Notes: generated by a model from the letters alone, not told the origin. A stretch of DNA of 46,876 bases from Ascidiaceihabitans sp029251465 (GCF_042932805.1 NZ_CP170636.1:1-46876); one strand, 5' to 3'. Shown: positions 35,528 to 44,848, counted from the stretch's first letter. Numbers and translations: made by a program.

Positions 35528-36702
35528 TTGCGCGCTGGCTGGGGTGTCTTTCGCTTGTGTCCTGCCTTGCGGTTGGCGCGCAGGCGCAAACCTTGCAGGA
35601 TGTGACCGAGGCCGCCCAATCGGGGCAAGCCGACGCACAATACGCGCTGGGTCTGCGCTATTTCCAAGGTGACGAGGTGGCCGAAGATTACGCGCAATCC
35701 GCGCAGTGGTTTGGCCGCGCCAGTGCCCAAGGCCACGCCGCCGCGCAAAACCATTTGGGGCGGTATCATTTTGCCGGTTTGGGTGTTGAAAAAGACAGTG
35801 CATTGGGCCTTCAACTGTTGGAATCCGCGGCCCGATCCGGTGTGCCCGACCACCTGTTTGATCTGGCAAAAGCGCTGGGGACGGATGATGCGACCCTGCC
35901 CCGCGCTGCTGTGATCTTTGAACAAGCGGCAGCGGCAGGGCACGTCGAGGCCGCCGTCAGCCTTGGGGTTTTGTACCAAGACGGGCGCGGCGTTGCACAG
36001 GATTACGCGCGCGCGCTGGCGTTGTACGACGCGCCGGCAAAAGCCGGGCATCCACGGGCGATGAACAACCTTGGGCTGATGTATGTGCGTGGCACGGGTG
36101 TGGCGCAGGATTACGAACGCGCGGCGGCCTATTTCAGCGCGGCGATCGATGGAGGGTTGCGCACAGCGATGACCAACCTTGGGGTGCTGTACGAGAACGG
36201 GTTTGGTGTGCCTTTTGACGAAGCGCGGGCAAACGAATTGTACCGGCTGGGCGGCGGCGGCGGAGAGGCGGCAGCCCCGGATGCGGCAACTGCGACAGTC
36301 ATTTACGACGGGCGGTTGCAAGCGGTGGACACCAGTGCCGAAGGGCTGGCGGCGATCCAGACCTTGGCGCAGGCCGGTGACCCTGTTGCGCGGTTCCAAC
36401 TGGGCTGGGCGTTGATGCAAACCCTTGATGCGTCCTTTGCCGAATACAAACAAGCAGCGGCGATGTTTCAGGCTGGCGCGCAAATCGGGCACGGCCCGTC
36501 GATGGCAAATCTTGGGGTGATGTATTTTCGCGGTCAGGGCCTGCCGCAAGACTATGTTTTGGGGCAAATGTGGCTGCTAAAAGCCCGGGCAGCCGGCGTA
36601 ACCGAGGCTGCGGCGTTTAGCGAAGCATTGTCAGGTACGATGACACCCACACAAATTAACGAATCCCAAAAGCGGGCAAATTCCCGTATCGCGGCAGATT
36701 AG
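35524..36702 (+). CDS. second exported SEL1-repeat protein
   Basis: A 392-residue protein sharing 4 bases (ATGA) with the upstream SEL1 gene. A signal peptide of about 21 residues ends VGAQA. About eight SEL1 repeats follow, with units such as YALGLRYFQGDEVAEDYAQSAQWFGRAS and YVRGTGVAQDYERAAAYFSAA. A Gly-rich break sits near residue 243 (RLGGGGGEAAAP). The repeats end in GTMTPTQINESQKR, much like the end of its partner. The two look like products of an old duplication. A periplasmic adaptor role is likely; partners are unknown. Confidence 0.88.
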   Translation: MIARWLGCLSLVSCLAVGAQAQTLQDVTEAAQSGQADAQYALGLRYFQGDEVAEDYAQSAQWFGRASAQGHAAAQNHLGRYHFAGLGVEKDSALGLQLLESAARSGVPDHLFDLAKALGTDDATLPRAAVIFEQAAAAGHVEAAVSLGVLYQDGRGVAQDYARALALYDAPAKAGHPRAMNNLGLMYVRGTGVAQDYERAAAYFSAAIDGGLRTAMTNLGVLYENGFGVPFDEARANELYRLGGGGGEAAAPDAATATVIYDGRLQAVDTSAEGLAAIQTLAQAGDPVARFQLGWALMQTLDASFAEYKQAAAMFQAGAQIGHGPSMANLGVMYFRGQGLPQDYVLGQMWLLKARAAGVTEAAAFSEALSGTMTPTQINESQKRANSRIAAD

Positions 36703-36828
36703 CTACCTGTGGTAGAAAGCCCAAAACGCTGTCACAAAAAAATCAGCCGAAAGGTCAAAAAAGGTACGGAATCCCCTATCTTTTCGGCCAATATCCTAAT
36801 TAAGTATTAACGAAATGCGCAAATGTGA

Positions 36829-36834
36829 TATAAT
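36829..36834 (+). promoter_or_regulatory. possible -10 box upstream of the exported-protein pair
   Basis: A perfect TATAAT lies 77 bases before the start of the 142-residue exported protein, in a 209-bp A+T-rich gap. No good -35 box stands 16-18 bases upstream (ATTAAC at best), so an activator may be needed. Confidence 0.4.
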
Positions 36835-36911
36835 TTGCAGATACAGCGATGTGATTTTTTTTAGCGAGTTAGCCCGTGATCGATGGGCAAATTTTAGTCG
36901 GAGGACCATTG

Positions 36912-37340
36912 ATGATCAAAACATTTTCAAGCGCGCTTTTGACGGCGGCCCTGATTTTAGGGCCTTTTGCCGGAGCCGCGATTGCCAAAGAAACACCAAA
37001 GCCTGTTCAGCAGCACAATTCGAACGCGATCTGGTTTGAAAACTGGATCGGTTTGACCAACACGTTGATGACAATTTCGCAGCCCGGCGGTGAAATCACC
37101 ACCATCTTTGCAAAATCCGGCACGCCGGTTTTCCAGCTGAAGGGCAACGAGATCAAAGACGGCGTTTACCGCTATGAACTGAAGGCGGCGACCGAAGAAA
37201 CCAAAAAGATTGTCAACAACATCGACAATGGCCGCGGCGACGCTGCCAGTGATCAAAGCGCAGTCCCGTTTTATTCAAGCGGATCGTTCGTGGTGTCGCG
37301 TGGCGTGATTGTCGCGCCGAAAGACATCAAAGAAGAGTAA
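36912..37340 (+). CDS. small exported protein of unknown function
   Basis: A 142-residue protein from the ATG at 36912, with GGAGG about 8 bases before it; a GTG at 36876 is less likely. The signal peptide ends at about residue 25 (AIA before KETPK). The mature part is a compact mixed domain with IWFENWIGLTNTLMTIS, GTPVFQLKGNEIKDGVYRYEL and YSSGSFVVSRGVIV, suggesting a beta-sandwich. No family is recognised. It precedes the fibre-like exported protein by 69 bases and is probably co-transcribed with it. Either may be cargo of the neighbouring type II system. Confidence 0.75.
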   Translation: MIKTFSSALLTAALILGPFAGAAIAKETPKPVQQHNSNAIWFENWIGLTNTLMTISQPGGEITTIFAKSGTPVFQLKGNEIKDGVYRYELKAATEETKKIVNNIDNGRGDAASDQSAVPFYSSGSFVVSRGVIVAPKDIKEE

Positions 37341-37409
37341 CTTTAATTTGTGCATTGAATGGTCAACACCGCATTCAAAAATTGCATTTCGACCCAAGGG
37401 GAAAAGACT

Positions 37410-38600
37410 ATGACAAAACTTATGAAACGCATGCAGTATCAAACTGCTTTGGCCACAGGCGCATTGGTTCTGATGGCAGGCAATGCGATGGCGGATCAGG
37501 TGTTCGCCGATGACATTATTGGTCAGGCTTCGCTCTGCGTCGGCCAAGACTGCGTGAACGGCGAAAGCTTTGGCTTTGACACGATCCGCATGAAAGAAAA
37601 CAACCTGCGTATCAGAGCACAAGATACGTCGGTCTCTGCCAGCTTTCCATCTGTCGACTGGCTGTTGACGTTCAACGACACGGCCAATGGCGGCGCAAAC
37701 CGGTTCAGCGTAGAAGCGATTGACAATGGCACGAGGCCTTTCACCATCGAATATGGTGCAAAAACCAACGCGTTGGTTGTGGGCGACAACAGCAACATCG
37801 GCTTTGGCACCGCATCGCCAGTTGTGGGTTTGCACACTGTTAACGGCAACTCGCCAACTTTGCGTCTGGAGCAAGACGGTAGTTCCGGTTTCACGCCGCA
37901 AACATGGGACCTTGCGGGCAACGAAGCGAACTTCTTTGTGCGTGATGCAACCAACGGCTCTACTTTGCCATTCCGCATCGAACCAGGTGTAACATCCTCT
38001 TTGGTTTACCTCGACTCTACCGATCGTGTGGGCATCAACACAGCTGCGCCAGAAACCCGACTGCACGTTCGCTCCACGGACCAGACGGCGAAATTCCTGG
38101 TCGAAGAAGCATCCGCCACAGCCGCAACACGCGGTTTGCTAGAGCTGCGCAACAACGGTTCCGTGTTCATGACGTTCACCGATACGTCAGCCGGTGCAAC
38201 CGACTGGAACGTGCAAAACAACAGCGGCAACTTCCGTATCACCAACAGTGTTGGCGCAGGTCGTGAATTTGATCTGGACACAAACGGTAACCTGGAAATC
38301 ACTGGTGGCTTGACCACGGGCACTGCGGGCACCTGTACTTCTGTCACGCCGTGTGACGCTGTATTTGATCCGGCCGTGTACACCGTGCCATCCATCGCCG
38401 AGCACGCAGAATCCATGTGGGCAGACAAGTATCTGCCAGCTGTCGGTCCGACCCTTCCTGGCCAACGTGTGGACCTGACCAAAAAGGTCCTGAACATGCT
38501 GAACGAACTTGAGCACGCGCACATCTACATCGAACAGCTGCACACGCAGATCACCGATATGGAACAGCGTATGGACGCAGTTGAAGCCGACAAAGGCTAA
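37410..38600 (+). CDS. exported tail-fibre-like repeat protein with C-terminal coiled coil
   Basis: A 396-residue protein from the ATG at 37410 (AAGGGGA just before); the frame is open further upstream. The signal peptide ends at residue 28 (AMA before DQ). The body repeats units like SNIGFGTASPVVGLHTVNG and DRVGINTAAPETRLHVRS. Each pairs a GIGT-x-xP-x-x-LHV strand with strands ending FRI. This is the pattern of phage tail fibres and S74-type surface proteins. The last ~45 residues (LTKKVLNMLNELEHAHIYIEQLHTQI) form a coiled coil that could make a trimer. There is no barrel or anchor, so release by the neighbouring T2SS is plausible. A strong terminator follows. Confidence 0.75.
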   Translation: MTKLMKRMQYQTALATGALVLMAGNAMADQVFADDIIGQASLCVGQDCVNGESFGFDTIRMKENNLRIRAQDTSVSASFPSVDWLLTFNDTANGGANRFSVEAIDNGTRPFTIEYGAKTNALVVGDNSNIGFGTASPVVGLHTVNGNSPTLRLEQDGSSGFTPQTWDLAGNEANFFVRDATNGSTLPFRIEPGVTSSLVYLDSTDRVGINTAAPETRLHVRSTDQTAKFLVEEASATAATRGLLELRNNGSVFMTFTDTSAGATDWNVQNNSGNFRITNSVGAGREFDLDTNGNLEITGGLTTGTAGTCTSVTPCDAVFDPAVYTVPSIAEHAESMWADKYLPAVGPTLPGQRVDLTKKVLNMLNELEHAHIYIEQLHTQITDMEQRMDAVEADKG

Positions 38601-38631
38601 GTTCGGGGTCAAACCTTGCACGCAAATAATC

Positions 38632-38665
38632 GCCCCGGTCATTGTAATGTGACCGGGGCTTTTTT
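38632..38665 (+). terminator. rho-independent terminator
   Basis: GCCCCGGTCA (38632-38641) pairs with TGACCGGGGC (38650-38659) over an 8-base loop, followed by TTTTTT. It ends the exported-protein operon and touches the ATG at 38666. Confidence 0.95.
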
Positions 38666-38701
38666 ATGAATGAACAACTTTGCGTTACGGCGGAGACAGG
38701 G

Positions 38702-39547
38702 ATGATCAATTCGACCATTTCAGGACCAATTGCAGTTGGCGGTATCGGTGGATCCGGCACCCGTATTATCGCGCGTTTTTTGCAAGATTTGGGCGTGTTC
38801 ATTGGCTCTGACTTGCCGGTGACGGCAGATACGATCTGGTACGCAGCGCTGTTCGGGCGCCGCGATGTGGTGCTGGACGACCCTGTGACCCAGCGTGCCT
38901 TGGTTGATTTGTTCTTTGAACAGATGGGACACGCGCGGGTGCTGACCCCCGATGAAAACGCCATGCTAACCGAGATTTGCCGCCAGCCCCGCCACCAGCA
39001 CAATCCGCCGATGATCGACAAATGGATGACCAGCTTCATCGCGCACACCAACAGTGATCAGACCCATGACGTTTGGGGCTGGAAAGTGCCCTATACCCAC
39101 GTGCTGATTGACCGGCTTTTGGCGGGGTATCCTGATCTGAAATACATCCACATCACCCGCAACGGGTTGGACATGGCCTTTAACAAGAACCAGAACCAGC
39201 TGGGTAAATGGGGGCCGCTGTACCTGTCGCGCAACGTCGAACTGACACCTCGGGATTCGCTGGCCTATTGGTGCGCCGTGCATCGCCGGATGGAGCGGAT
39301 CACCGCCCTTTTCCCGACCCGCATTTTCCATCTGGATTACGACAGGCTGATCAGTGATCCGCGCCCCGAACTGGCCGCGATGTTCGATTTTTTGGGGGCG
39401 GGGCTGGATGATGCCGCCCTCGATGACTTTGCGCGCGAAATTTTTGTGCCGGAGTCTGTCAAACAGCGCAAAGCGCCTGACCTTTCGCTGTTTGATCCAG
39501 CGGATTTAGAGTATCTTCAGGCTCAGTCAAAAGGGGTGCCGGCATGA
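38702..39547 (+). CDS. sulfotransferase family protein
   Basis: A 281-residue enzyme from the ATG at 38702, chosen because GGAG lies 7 bases upstream; the in-frame ATG at 38666 touches the T-run of a terminator. Residues 11-20 contain VGGIGGSGTR, the phosphosulfate-binding loop. A later strand with HITRNGLDMAFNKN matches the 3'-phosphate-binding region. It would transfer sulfate from PAPS. The acceptor is unknown, and the protein differs clearly from the other sulfotransferase on the plasmid. It overlaps the methyltransferase gene by 4 bases, and the two with the permease-propeller gene appear to form an operon. Confidence 0.8.
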   Translation: MINSTISGPIAVGGIGGSGTRIIARFLQDLGVFIGSDLPVTADTIWYAALFGRRDVVLDDPVTQRALVDLFFEQMGHARVLTPDENAMLTEICRQPRHQHNPPMIDKWMTSFIAHTNSDQTHDVWGWKVPYTHVLIDRLLAGYPDLKYIHITRNGLDMAFNKNQNQLGKWGPLYLSRNVELTPRDSLAYWCAVHRRMERITALFPTRIFHLDYDRLISDPRPELAAMFDFLGAGLDDAALDDFAREIFVPESVKQRKAPDLSLFDPADLEYLQAQSKGVPA

Positions 39548-40302
39548 GCGATAAAACCACAGCGCTAGAGCACGACATCGCGCTGTCAAAAACGCTGCGC
39601 CCGGGCGGGGATCACTACCGCGCCTATGTCGGGCCGCCGACGCAATACGATTTTATGGGGGCGACACAGTTTCGTTTGCTGACCTCGCTGGGCCTGCGCG
39701 AAGAACACCACGTGGTCGACATCGGTTGCGGGTCTTTGCGCACGGGGCGCTACATTTTGAACTATCTGATGCCGGGGCGTTACACTGGCGTCGAACCCAA
39801 TCCGTGGCTTTGGCAGCACGCGATCGAACACGAGCTGGGCGCAGATTTGATCCGCCTGAAATCGCCGCGATTTCTGACCGAAGACGATTTCCAGCTGGCC
39901 GATGTCGCCGCCGGATCCATCAACTATATCGTGGCCCAATCGATCTATTCGCACACCGGCCAAGACGCTCTTTTGACCTCGCTTAAGGCCGCCGCGCGCA
40001 GCCTGACACCGGATGGGCAATACCTGTTCACGATCGTAACGCCCGACAACAAGGGTGCGCAGAATATGGCGGCGGGGGCGGATTCTGTTGGTTGGATTTA
40101 TCCCAAATGTGTGACGTTCACGCCGGACGAAGTCGCGGATGTTTGCGCCACTGCGGGCCTGCATGTGCAGCAGCTGCCGTGGTATCATCCGCGCCAGACT
40201 TGGTTCCGTGCCACCCTGCGCGCCGATCTCGCGATGAGCGCCCAAATGATGATCGACCTTGGCACCGGCAAGCCGCTTTTTGATGACCGATTTCACGACT
40301 AA
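39544..40302 (+). CDS. SAM-dependent class I methyltransferase
   Basis: A 252-residue cytoplasmic protein. Motif I, VVDIGCGSLRTGRY, lies at about residues 57-70 and binds S-adenosylmethionine. YTGVEPNPWL follows as motif II with the acidic residue, and INYIVAQSIYSHTG matches the later motif. The segment before motif I (DHYRAYVGPPTQYDFMGATQFRLL) resembles those seen in methyltransferases of surface-sugar clusters. It is translationally coupled to the sulfotransferase and ends 30 bases before the next start. Together they may modify one surface or secreted molecule; the substrate is not readable. Confidence 0.87.
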   Translation: MSDKTTALEHDIALSKTLRPGGDHYRAYVGPPTQYDFMGATQFRLLTSLGLREEHHVVDIGCGSLRTGRYILNYLMPGRYTGVEPNPWLWQHAIEHELGADLIRLKSPRFLTEDDFQLADVAAGSINYIVAQSIYSHTGQDALLTSLKAAARSLTPDGQYLFTIVTPDNKGAQNMAAGADSVGWIYPKCVTFTPDEVADVCATAGLHVQQLPWYHPRQTWFRATLRADLAMSAQMMIDLGTGKPLFDDRFHD

Positions 40303-40332
40303 ACACGTTTGCATCCAAACGGAGCATCCCCA

Positions 40333-43300
40333 TTGATTGACCGCCTTATTCAGCCCGATCAGGGCAAACGATTTTTCCTCGCAGCCCTGATTATGCTGGG
40401 GCTTGCCTATCTGTTCTGGACCGGATCGCGCTATCCGGCGCTGGATGAAAAGGCGATGATGTCGGGCGCCATTCAGCTCGAAGACCCGTTGGGATTCGAA
40501 GCATGGTTTCCCCTGACCCCTGATTTATCGCTGCTGGAACGGGTGTTTTATTCGACCCTGAACTGGATAAACACCAACAAAAAGGGCATGATGTTTGGCA
40601 TCCTGTTTGCTGCCGCGTTCCTGACAATCACACCCTACCTGCGCGCCCGCAGTTTTCGCGGCGGCTTTGCCAATTCGGTGTTAGGCATGGTGATTGGTGC
40701 GCCGATGGGTGTCTGCGTAAATTGCGCCGCCCCGATCGCGCGCGGGATGTATTCGGCGGGGATGCGTGCAGAAACCACGCTCAGCGCGATGATCGCGTCG
40801 CCGACCCTGAACATCGTGGTGATGACGATGCTGTTTTCGATCCTGCCGTTCTACATTGCCGTCACAAAAATTGCGCTCAGCGTGCTGGTGATCTTGATCG
40901 TGGTGCCGCTGATTTGCCGGTTTTTGCCGCAAGTCGAACTGCCCGCTGACGACATTGTTTGCCCCCTGCCCCTGCGCACGGACGGCACGCGTCCGGGTGA
41001 CAGTTTGGGCAATGCGGTGGTCGAGGTCGCGACAGCCTACGCCAAAAACCTCTGGTACATTTTGAAAATGACGCTGCCGCTGATGTTGCTGGCTGGCGTT
41101 CTGGGGGCCACGACGGCGACCTTGTTGCCGGCTGATTTGATCACTGGAATCCAGTTTTCAATCCTCGCCCTGATCGCGATTGCGCTGGTTGGTTTGTTCC
41201 TGCCCGCACCCATCGCGTTTGACGTTGTTGTGGCAGGCGCGTTGCTTAGCGCGGGGCTTGCGCATGGCTACGTGATGGCGCTGGTGTTCACGCTTGGCAC
41301 GTTCTCGATTTACTCGTTTTTCATCGTGACCCAGTCGGTTGGACAACGTGCCGCTTGGCTGCTGTCAGGCGCGGTTTTGGCGCTGGGTGTCTTGGGGGGG
41401 TTGGGCGCGCAAAGCTATTACGATTACCAATCCAAACGCGCGCTTGATCTGTTGTTGCAAGGCAATGCCGCGCCTGCCGGTTTCATGGCCGCGCACGCCG
41501 CTGGGGCCGATCCGTGGCAAACCAGCGACGACATAACGCTGACGGCCACGCCGCTAAATCCCCCCTCGCCCGCCGCTGAAAAACCGTTCACGCGGTTCGA
41601 GGCCGACCAATTCGGCATCGACAAACCACTGGAATTTTCGATGCGCGACATGTGGCCGCCATTCTGGGAAGGGCGCAGCGTCGCGTCTGGTGACATCGAC
41701 CGCGATGGCGATTTAGACGTGGTTATCGCCTCGAGCGAAGTTGGGCTGTACCTCTATTTGAACGACGGCGCAGGTCAGTTTCAGCGCACCGCTGTTGATC
41801 TTGGCCCGCTTGCCGACGCGCCAATTTTCAACGCGGTTTTGGTGGATCTAAACAACGACGGCTGGCTTGATTTATTCATTGCCACGTACCTTGCCGGTAA
41901 CCACGTTTGGACCAACACAAACGGCGCATTTGTCGGGGTGCCTGTGACGATGCAAAGCAAACCCGACGCGCTGATAGCGATGTCGCTTAGCTTTGGTGAT
42001 CCTGACCGCGACGGCGATTTGGATCTGGCGATGGGGCACTGGGCGGCGGGCTGGTACCGGCGTATTCCGGGCGAGGAATCGCGCAACCGGATCGTGTGGA
42101 ATGATGGTGGTTTGACGGGCGCTGATTACACCGACCTGCCGGGTATTCCGGGCGAAACGCTCAGCATCTTGTTCACCGATCTGGACCAAAACGGCACGGC
42201 TGATTTGATCGTCGGCAATGATTTTGACATCCCTGACTATTTCTATTCCGGCGACGGCGCTGGCGGGTTGAACATGATCGATTTCGACAGCGGATTAATC
42301 CCGCACACGACCACGACAACGATGGCGGTCAAGACGGCGGATTTGATGAATTCGGGCAACCTCGATATTTATCTGGCGCAGATCGCGGGGCGGTCCTCTG
42401 GCGTGTCGGACACATTGAAAATGCAGCCCTTGGGTCAGTATTGCGATGCGATTCAAAATCCACAGGCGCGCGGCGTGTGTGAACAGAACATGCAGATCAA
42501 AGCGTGGTACAAATCGGGCAACAATTTTGACCCCAGCTTTGCCAGCAAATGCGCAGGAATGAATGGGCGGTCCAAAGACGAATGCCGCGCGATGCTGGTC
42601 AAAGACCTCGCCATTCAAAAACGTGACCCAAAGGTCTGTGGGCTGATCCCGGCCAACCAACCGATCCCGCGCGCTTATTGCGATATCCACTTTGTCGCCC
42701 CGCGCGAAATGACCGAGGCCGAAGTCGCCCTGACCCACAAACAAATCCTGCGCTCGAATGTTTTGTTGTCGTGGAACGGCACCGCGTATGTCGATCAGGC
42801 AGAGCCTGTCGGCCTCGGTGTCGGGGGCTGGAGCTGGGACACCAAGATCGCTGATTTTGACCACGACGGGCTGCAAGACGTCTACATCGTCAACGGCACG
42901 TGGGTCCCGAACGAAGTGTCGCCATCGAACCTGTTTTTTCACAACCAAGGCGACGGAACATTCATCGAAGCATCGGGCCCCTTCGGGTTAGAAGACTACC
43001 TGATGACCGCCTCTGCCACGCAGTTCGACATGGACGGCGACGGTGATTTGGACATGCTGACCCATCCGGTGAACGGGCCAATCACAGTATTCCGTAACAA
43101 TGCGCAGACGCCGGGGATTGTGTTCGAATTGGTGGACACGCGCGGCAACCGCGACGGGATCGGTGCGATGGTGATTTTGACCGATGCAACGGGTCGCGTG
43201 CAGCGGCGCGAAATCCAGCTGGGCGGTGGATTTATGTCCTATGACGCCCCGCGTGCCCATTTTGGTCTGGGGTCAGAATCGCAAGCGACTCGGGTGCAGA

Positions 43301-43380
43301 TCCGCTGGGCGGATGGGACAGAATCGGACGTAACAGGTGTGCTACAGTCCGGACACATCTATAAAGTACAGCGAAACTAG
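40333..43380 (+). CDS. membrane permease fused to a seven-repeat FG-GAP/ASPIC propeller
   Basis: A 1015-residue protein. The start is probably TTG at 40333, with GGAG 8 bases before it; a TTG at 40309 is possible. Residues about 10-360 hold about nine membrane helices and a GVCVNCAAPIARGMYSAGM motif (Cys 128, Cys 131), like the predicted permeases of the ArsP/DUF318 group. From about 450 there are seven calcium-type loops, including DIDRDGDLD, DLNNDGWLD, DPDRDGDLD, DFDHDGLQD and DMDGDGDLD, which suits a seven-bladed propeller. A cysteine-rich insert (about 698-783) interrupts it. The end matches ASPIC/UnbV (VQIRWADGTES). The propeller should face the periplasm. The fusion is unusual; transported substrate unknown. 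Confidence 0.8.
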   Translation: MIDRLIQPDQGKRFFLAALIMLGLAYLFWTGSRYPALDEKAMMSGAIQLEDPLGFEAWFPLTPDLSLLERVFYSTLNWINTNKKGMMFGILFAAAFLTITPYLRARSFRGGFANSVLGMVIGAPMGVCVNCAAPIARGMYSAGMRAETTLSAMIASPTLNIVVMTMLFSILPFYIAVTKIALSVLVILIVVPLICRFLPQVELPADDIVCPLPLRTDGTRPGDSLGNAVVEVATAYAKNLWYILKMTLPLMLLAGVLGATTATLLPADLITGIQFSILALIAIALVGLFLPAPIAFDVVVAGALLSAGLAHGYVMALVFTLGTFSIYSFFIVTQSVGQRAAWLLSGAVLALGVLGGLGAQSYYDYQSKRALDLLLQGNAAPAGFMAAHAAGADPWQTSDDITLTATPLNPPSPAAEKPFTRFEADQFGIDKPLEFSMRDMWPPFWEGRSVASGDIDRDGDLDVVIASSEVGLYLYLNDGAGQFQRTAVDLGPLADAPIFNAVLVDLNNDGWLDLFIATYLAGNHVWTNTNGAFVGVPVTMQSKPDALIAMSLSFGDPDRDGDLDLAMGHWAAGWYRRIPGEESRNRIVWNDGGLTGADYTDLPGIPGETLSILFTDLDQNGTADLIVGNDFDIPDYFYSGDGAGGLNMIDFDSGLIPHTTTTTMAVKTADLMNSGNLDIYLAQIAGRSSGVSDTLKMQPLGQYCDAIQNPQARGVCEQNMQIKAWYKSGNNFDPSFASKCAGMNGRSKDECRAMLVKDLAIQKRDPKVCGLIPANQPIPRAYCDIHFVAPREMTEAEVALTHKQILRSNVLLSWNGTAYVDQAEPVGLGVGGWSWDTKIADFDHDGLQDVYIVNGTWVPNEVSPSNLFFHNQGDGTFIEASGPFGLEDYLMTASATQFDMDGDGDLDMLTHPVNGPITVFRNNAQTPGIVFELVDTRGNRDGIGAMVILTDATGRVQRREIQLGGGFMSYDAPRAHFGLGSESQATRVQIRWADGTESDVTGVLQSGHIYKVQRN

Positions 43381-43576
43381 GCGCGTGATTTCGCCTGTTT
43401 CATGCAGTTTAGACCCTGATATTACGTGTTCCACCTTCACCTGATGCTTGAAAGGCCGCTCAAACCACATTGATTTCATTGAATAATTTTCTTTGTCTTT
43501 AGCACACGGCGTCCCGTCTATTGTGTCTAGCATCTTTAGCACCACAAGATGAGCTAATAAAACACTTGCCCGAATC

Positions 43577-43640
43577 TGCCTAGACAGGCACATATTTACG
43601 GTAATAATGATCCATAACGATAAAACCCGTAACAAACGGG
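43577..43640 (+). promoter_or_regulatory. repABC operator/promoter region with two dyads
   Basis: Two perfect dyads lie upstream of repA: TGCCT-agac-AGGCA (43577-43590) and CCCGT-aacaa-ACGGG (43626-43640). The 281-bp gap before repA should hold the operon promoter, which in this family is repressed by RepA with RepB. No convincing -35/-10 pair stands out. Confidence 0.5.
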
Positions 43641-43661
43641 ATGGCTTCGAGGGCAGACAGA

Positions 43662-44846
43662 ATGAATCGATCCAATGGTGCCACGCGTATCGACCAATTG
43701 GTCGGTGCACACGCACAGGTATTATCGGAACGCTTGCAGGCGCATCGCGCCCAATTGTTTCCGCCAAACGCGCGCAAGGAACTGCGTAAATTCACTTCGG
43801 GTGAGGTCGCAAAGCTGTTGGGCGTCAAAGATGCGTACCTACGCAAACTGCATCTTGAGGGGCGCGGGCCTGAGCCTGAAATTCGCAGTGCTGGTCGCCG
43901 CTACTATTCACCTCAAGACGTGCAAGCCTTGCGCGTGATGCTTGAGGAAGGGGCCAAAGCCAAGGGCACTTATCTGCCGGGTCGGCGTGACGATGACCAT
44001 CTGCAAGTGATCACGGTGATTAACTTTAAAGGCGGGTCAGGCAAGACCACGACCGCAGCACATTTGGCGCAAAAAGCGGCGCTTGATGGCTACCGCGTTC
44101 TGGCGATTGATCTGGATCCGCAAGCCAGCCTGTCTGCCTTGCACGGGTTCCAACCCGAATTCGATTTGCTTGACGGCGGCACCCTGTACGATGCGATCCG
44201 CTACGATGATCCGGTGCCGTTGCGCGATGTGATCCAATCGACGTATTTCACCAACCTCGACATAATTCCGGGCAATCTGGATCTGATGGAATTCGAACAC
44301 GAAACGCCGCGGGCTTTGGCCGAACGCTCTGGTGAGATGTTCTTTACCCGTGTTGGCGCTAAACTGGCCGAGGTCGAGGACGAATACGACATCGTCGTGA
44401 TCGATTGCCCGCCGCAACTGGGCTTTTTAACCATGTCTGCCCTGTCCGCGGCGACGGCCGTTTTGGTGACGGTGCATCCGCAAATGTTGGACGTCATGAG
44501 CATGTGCCAATTCTTGCTGATGACCTCGAATTTGCTAGGCGTTGTGGCGGATGCGGGCGGCGACATGAGCTATGATTGGATGCGCTACGTGGTCACGCGC
44601 TACGAACCCGGGGATGGGCCGCAAAATCAGATGGTTAGCTTTATGCGGTCCTTGTTTGCGGACAACGTGCTGAACCATACCGTGCTGAAATCGACCGCGA
44701 TTTCGGATGCGGGGATCACGAAACAAACCTTGTACGAGGTTGAAAAAGGCCAATTCACGCGGGCAACGTATGAGCGCGCGATCGAAAGCTTGGACGCGGT
44801 GAACGGCGAAATTACCGATCTAATTCAACAGGCATGGGGGCGTTAG
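43662..44846 (+). CDS. repA: RepA, ParA-type partition ATPase
   Basis: A 394-residue ATPase for plasmid partition and for repression of its own operon. The ATG at 43662 is preferred, with GAGGG before it; an ATG at 43641 lies in a dyad without a ribosome site. The N-terminal winged helix includes FTSGEVAKLLGVKDAYLRKLHLEG, at about residues 43-66. The deviant Walker A NFKGGSGKTTTAAHLAQ is followed by LAIDLDPQASLSALHG and the VVIDCPPQLGFL strand. The length is normal for RepA. It is 2 bases from repB and co-directional with repB and repC. Confidence 0.97.
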   Translation: MNRSNGATRIDQLVGAHAQVLSERLQAHRAQLFPPNARKELRKFTSGEVAKLLGVKDAYLRKLHLEGRGPEPEIRSAGRRYYSPQDVQALRVMLEEGAKAKGTYLPGRRDDDHLQVITVINFKGGSGKTTTAAHLAQKAALDGYRVLAIDLDPQASLSALHGFQPEFDLLDGGTLYDAIRYDDPVPLRDVIQSTYFTNLDIIPGNLDLMEFEHETPRALAERSGEMFFTRVGAKLAEVEDEYDIVVIDCPPQLGFLTMSALSAATAVLVTVHPQMLDVMSMCQFLLMTSNLLGVVADAGGDMSYDWMRYVVTRYEPGDGPQNQMVSFMRSLFADNVLNHTVLKSTAISDAGITKQTLYEVEKGQFTRATYERAIESLDAVNGEITDLIQQAWGR

Positions 44847-44848
44847 AC

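Noticed and set aside
35521..36567. 348-codon frame opposite the second SEL1 gene
   Set aside because: The forward strand has a signal peptide and SEL1 repeats; the reverse product is basic and patternless.
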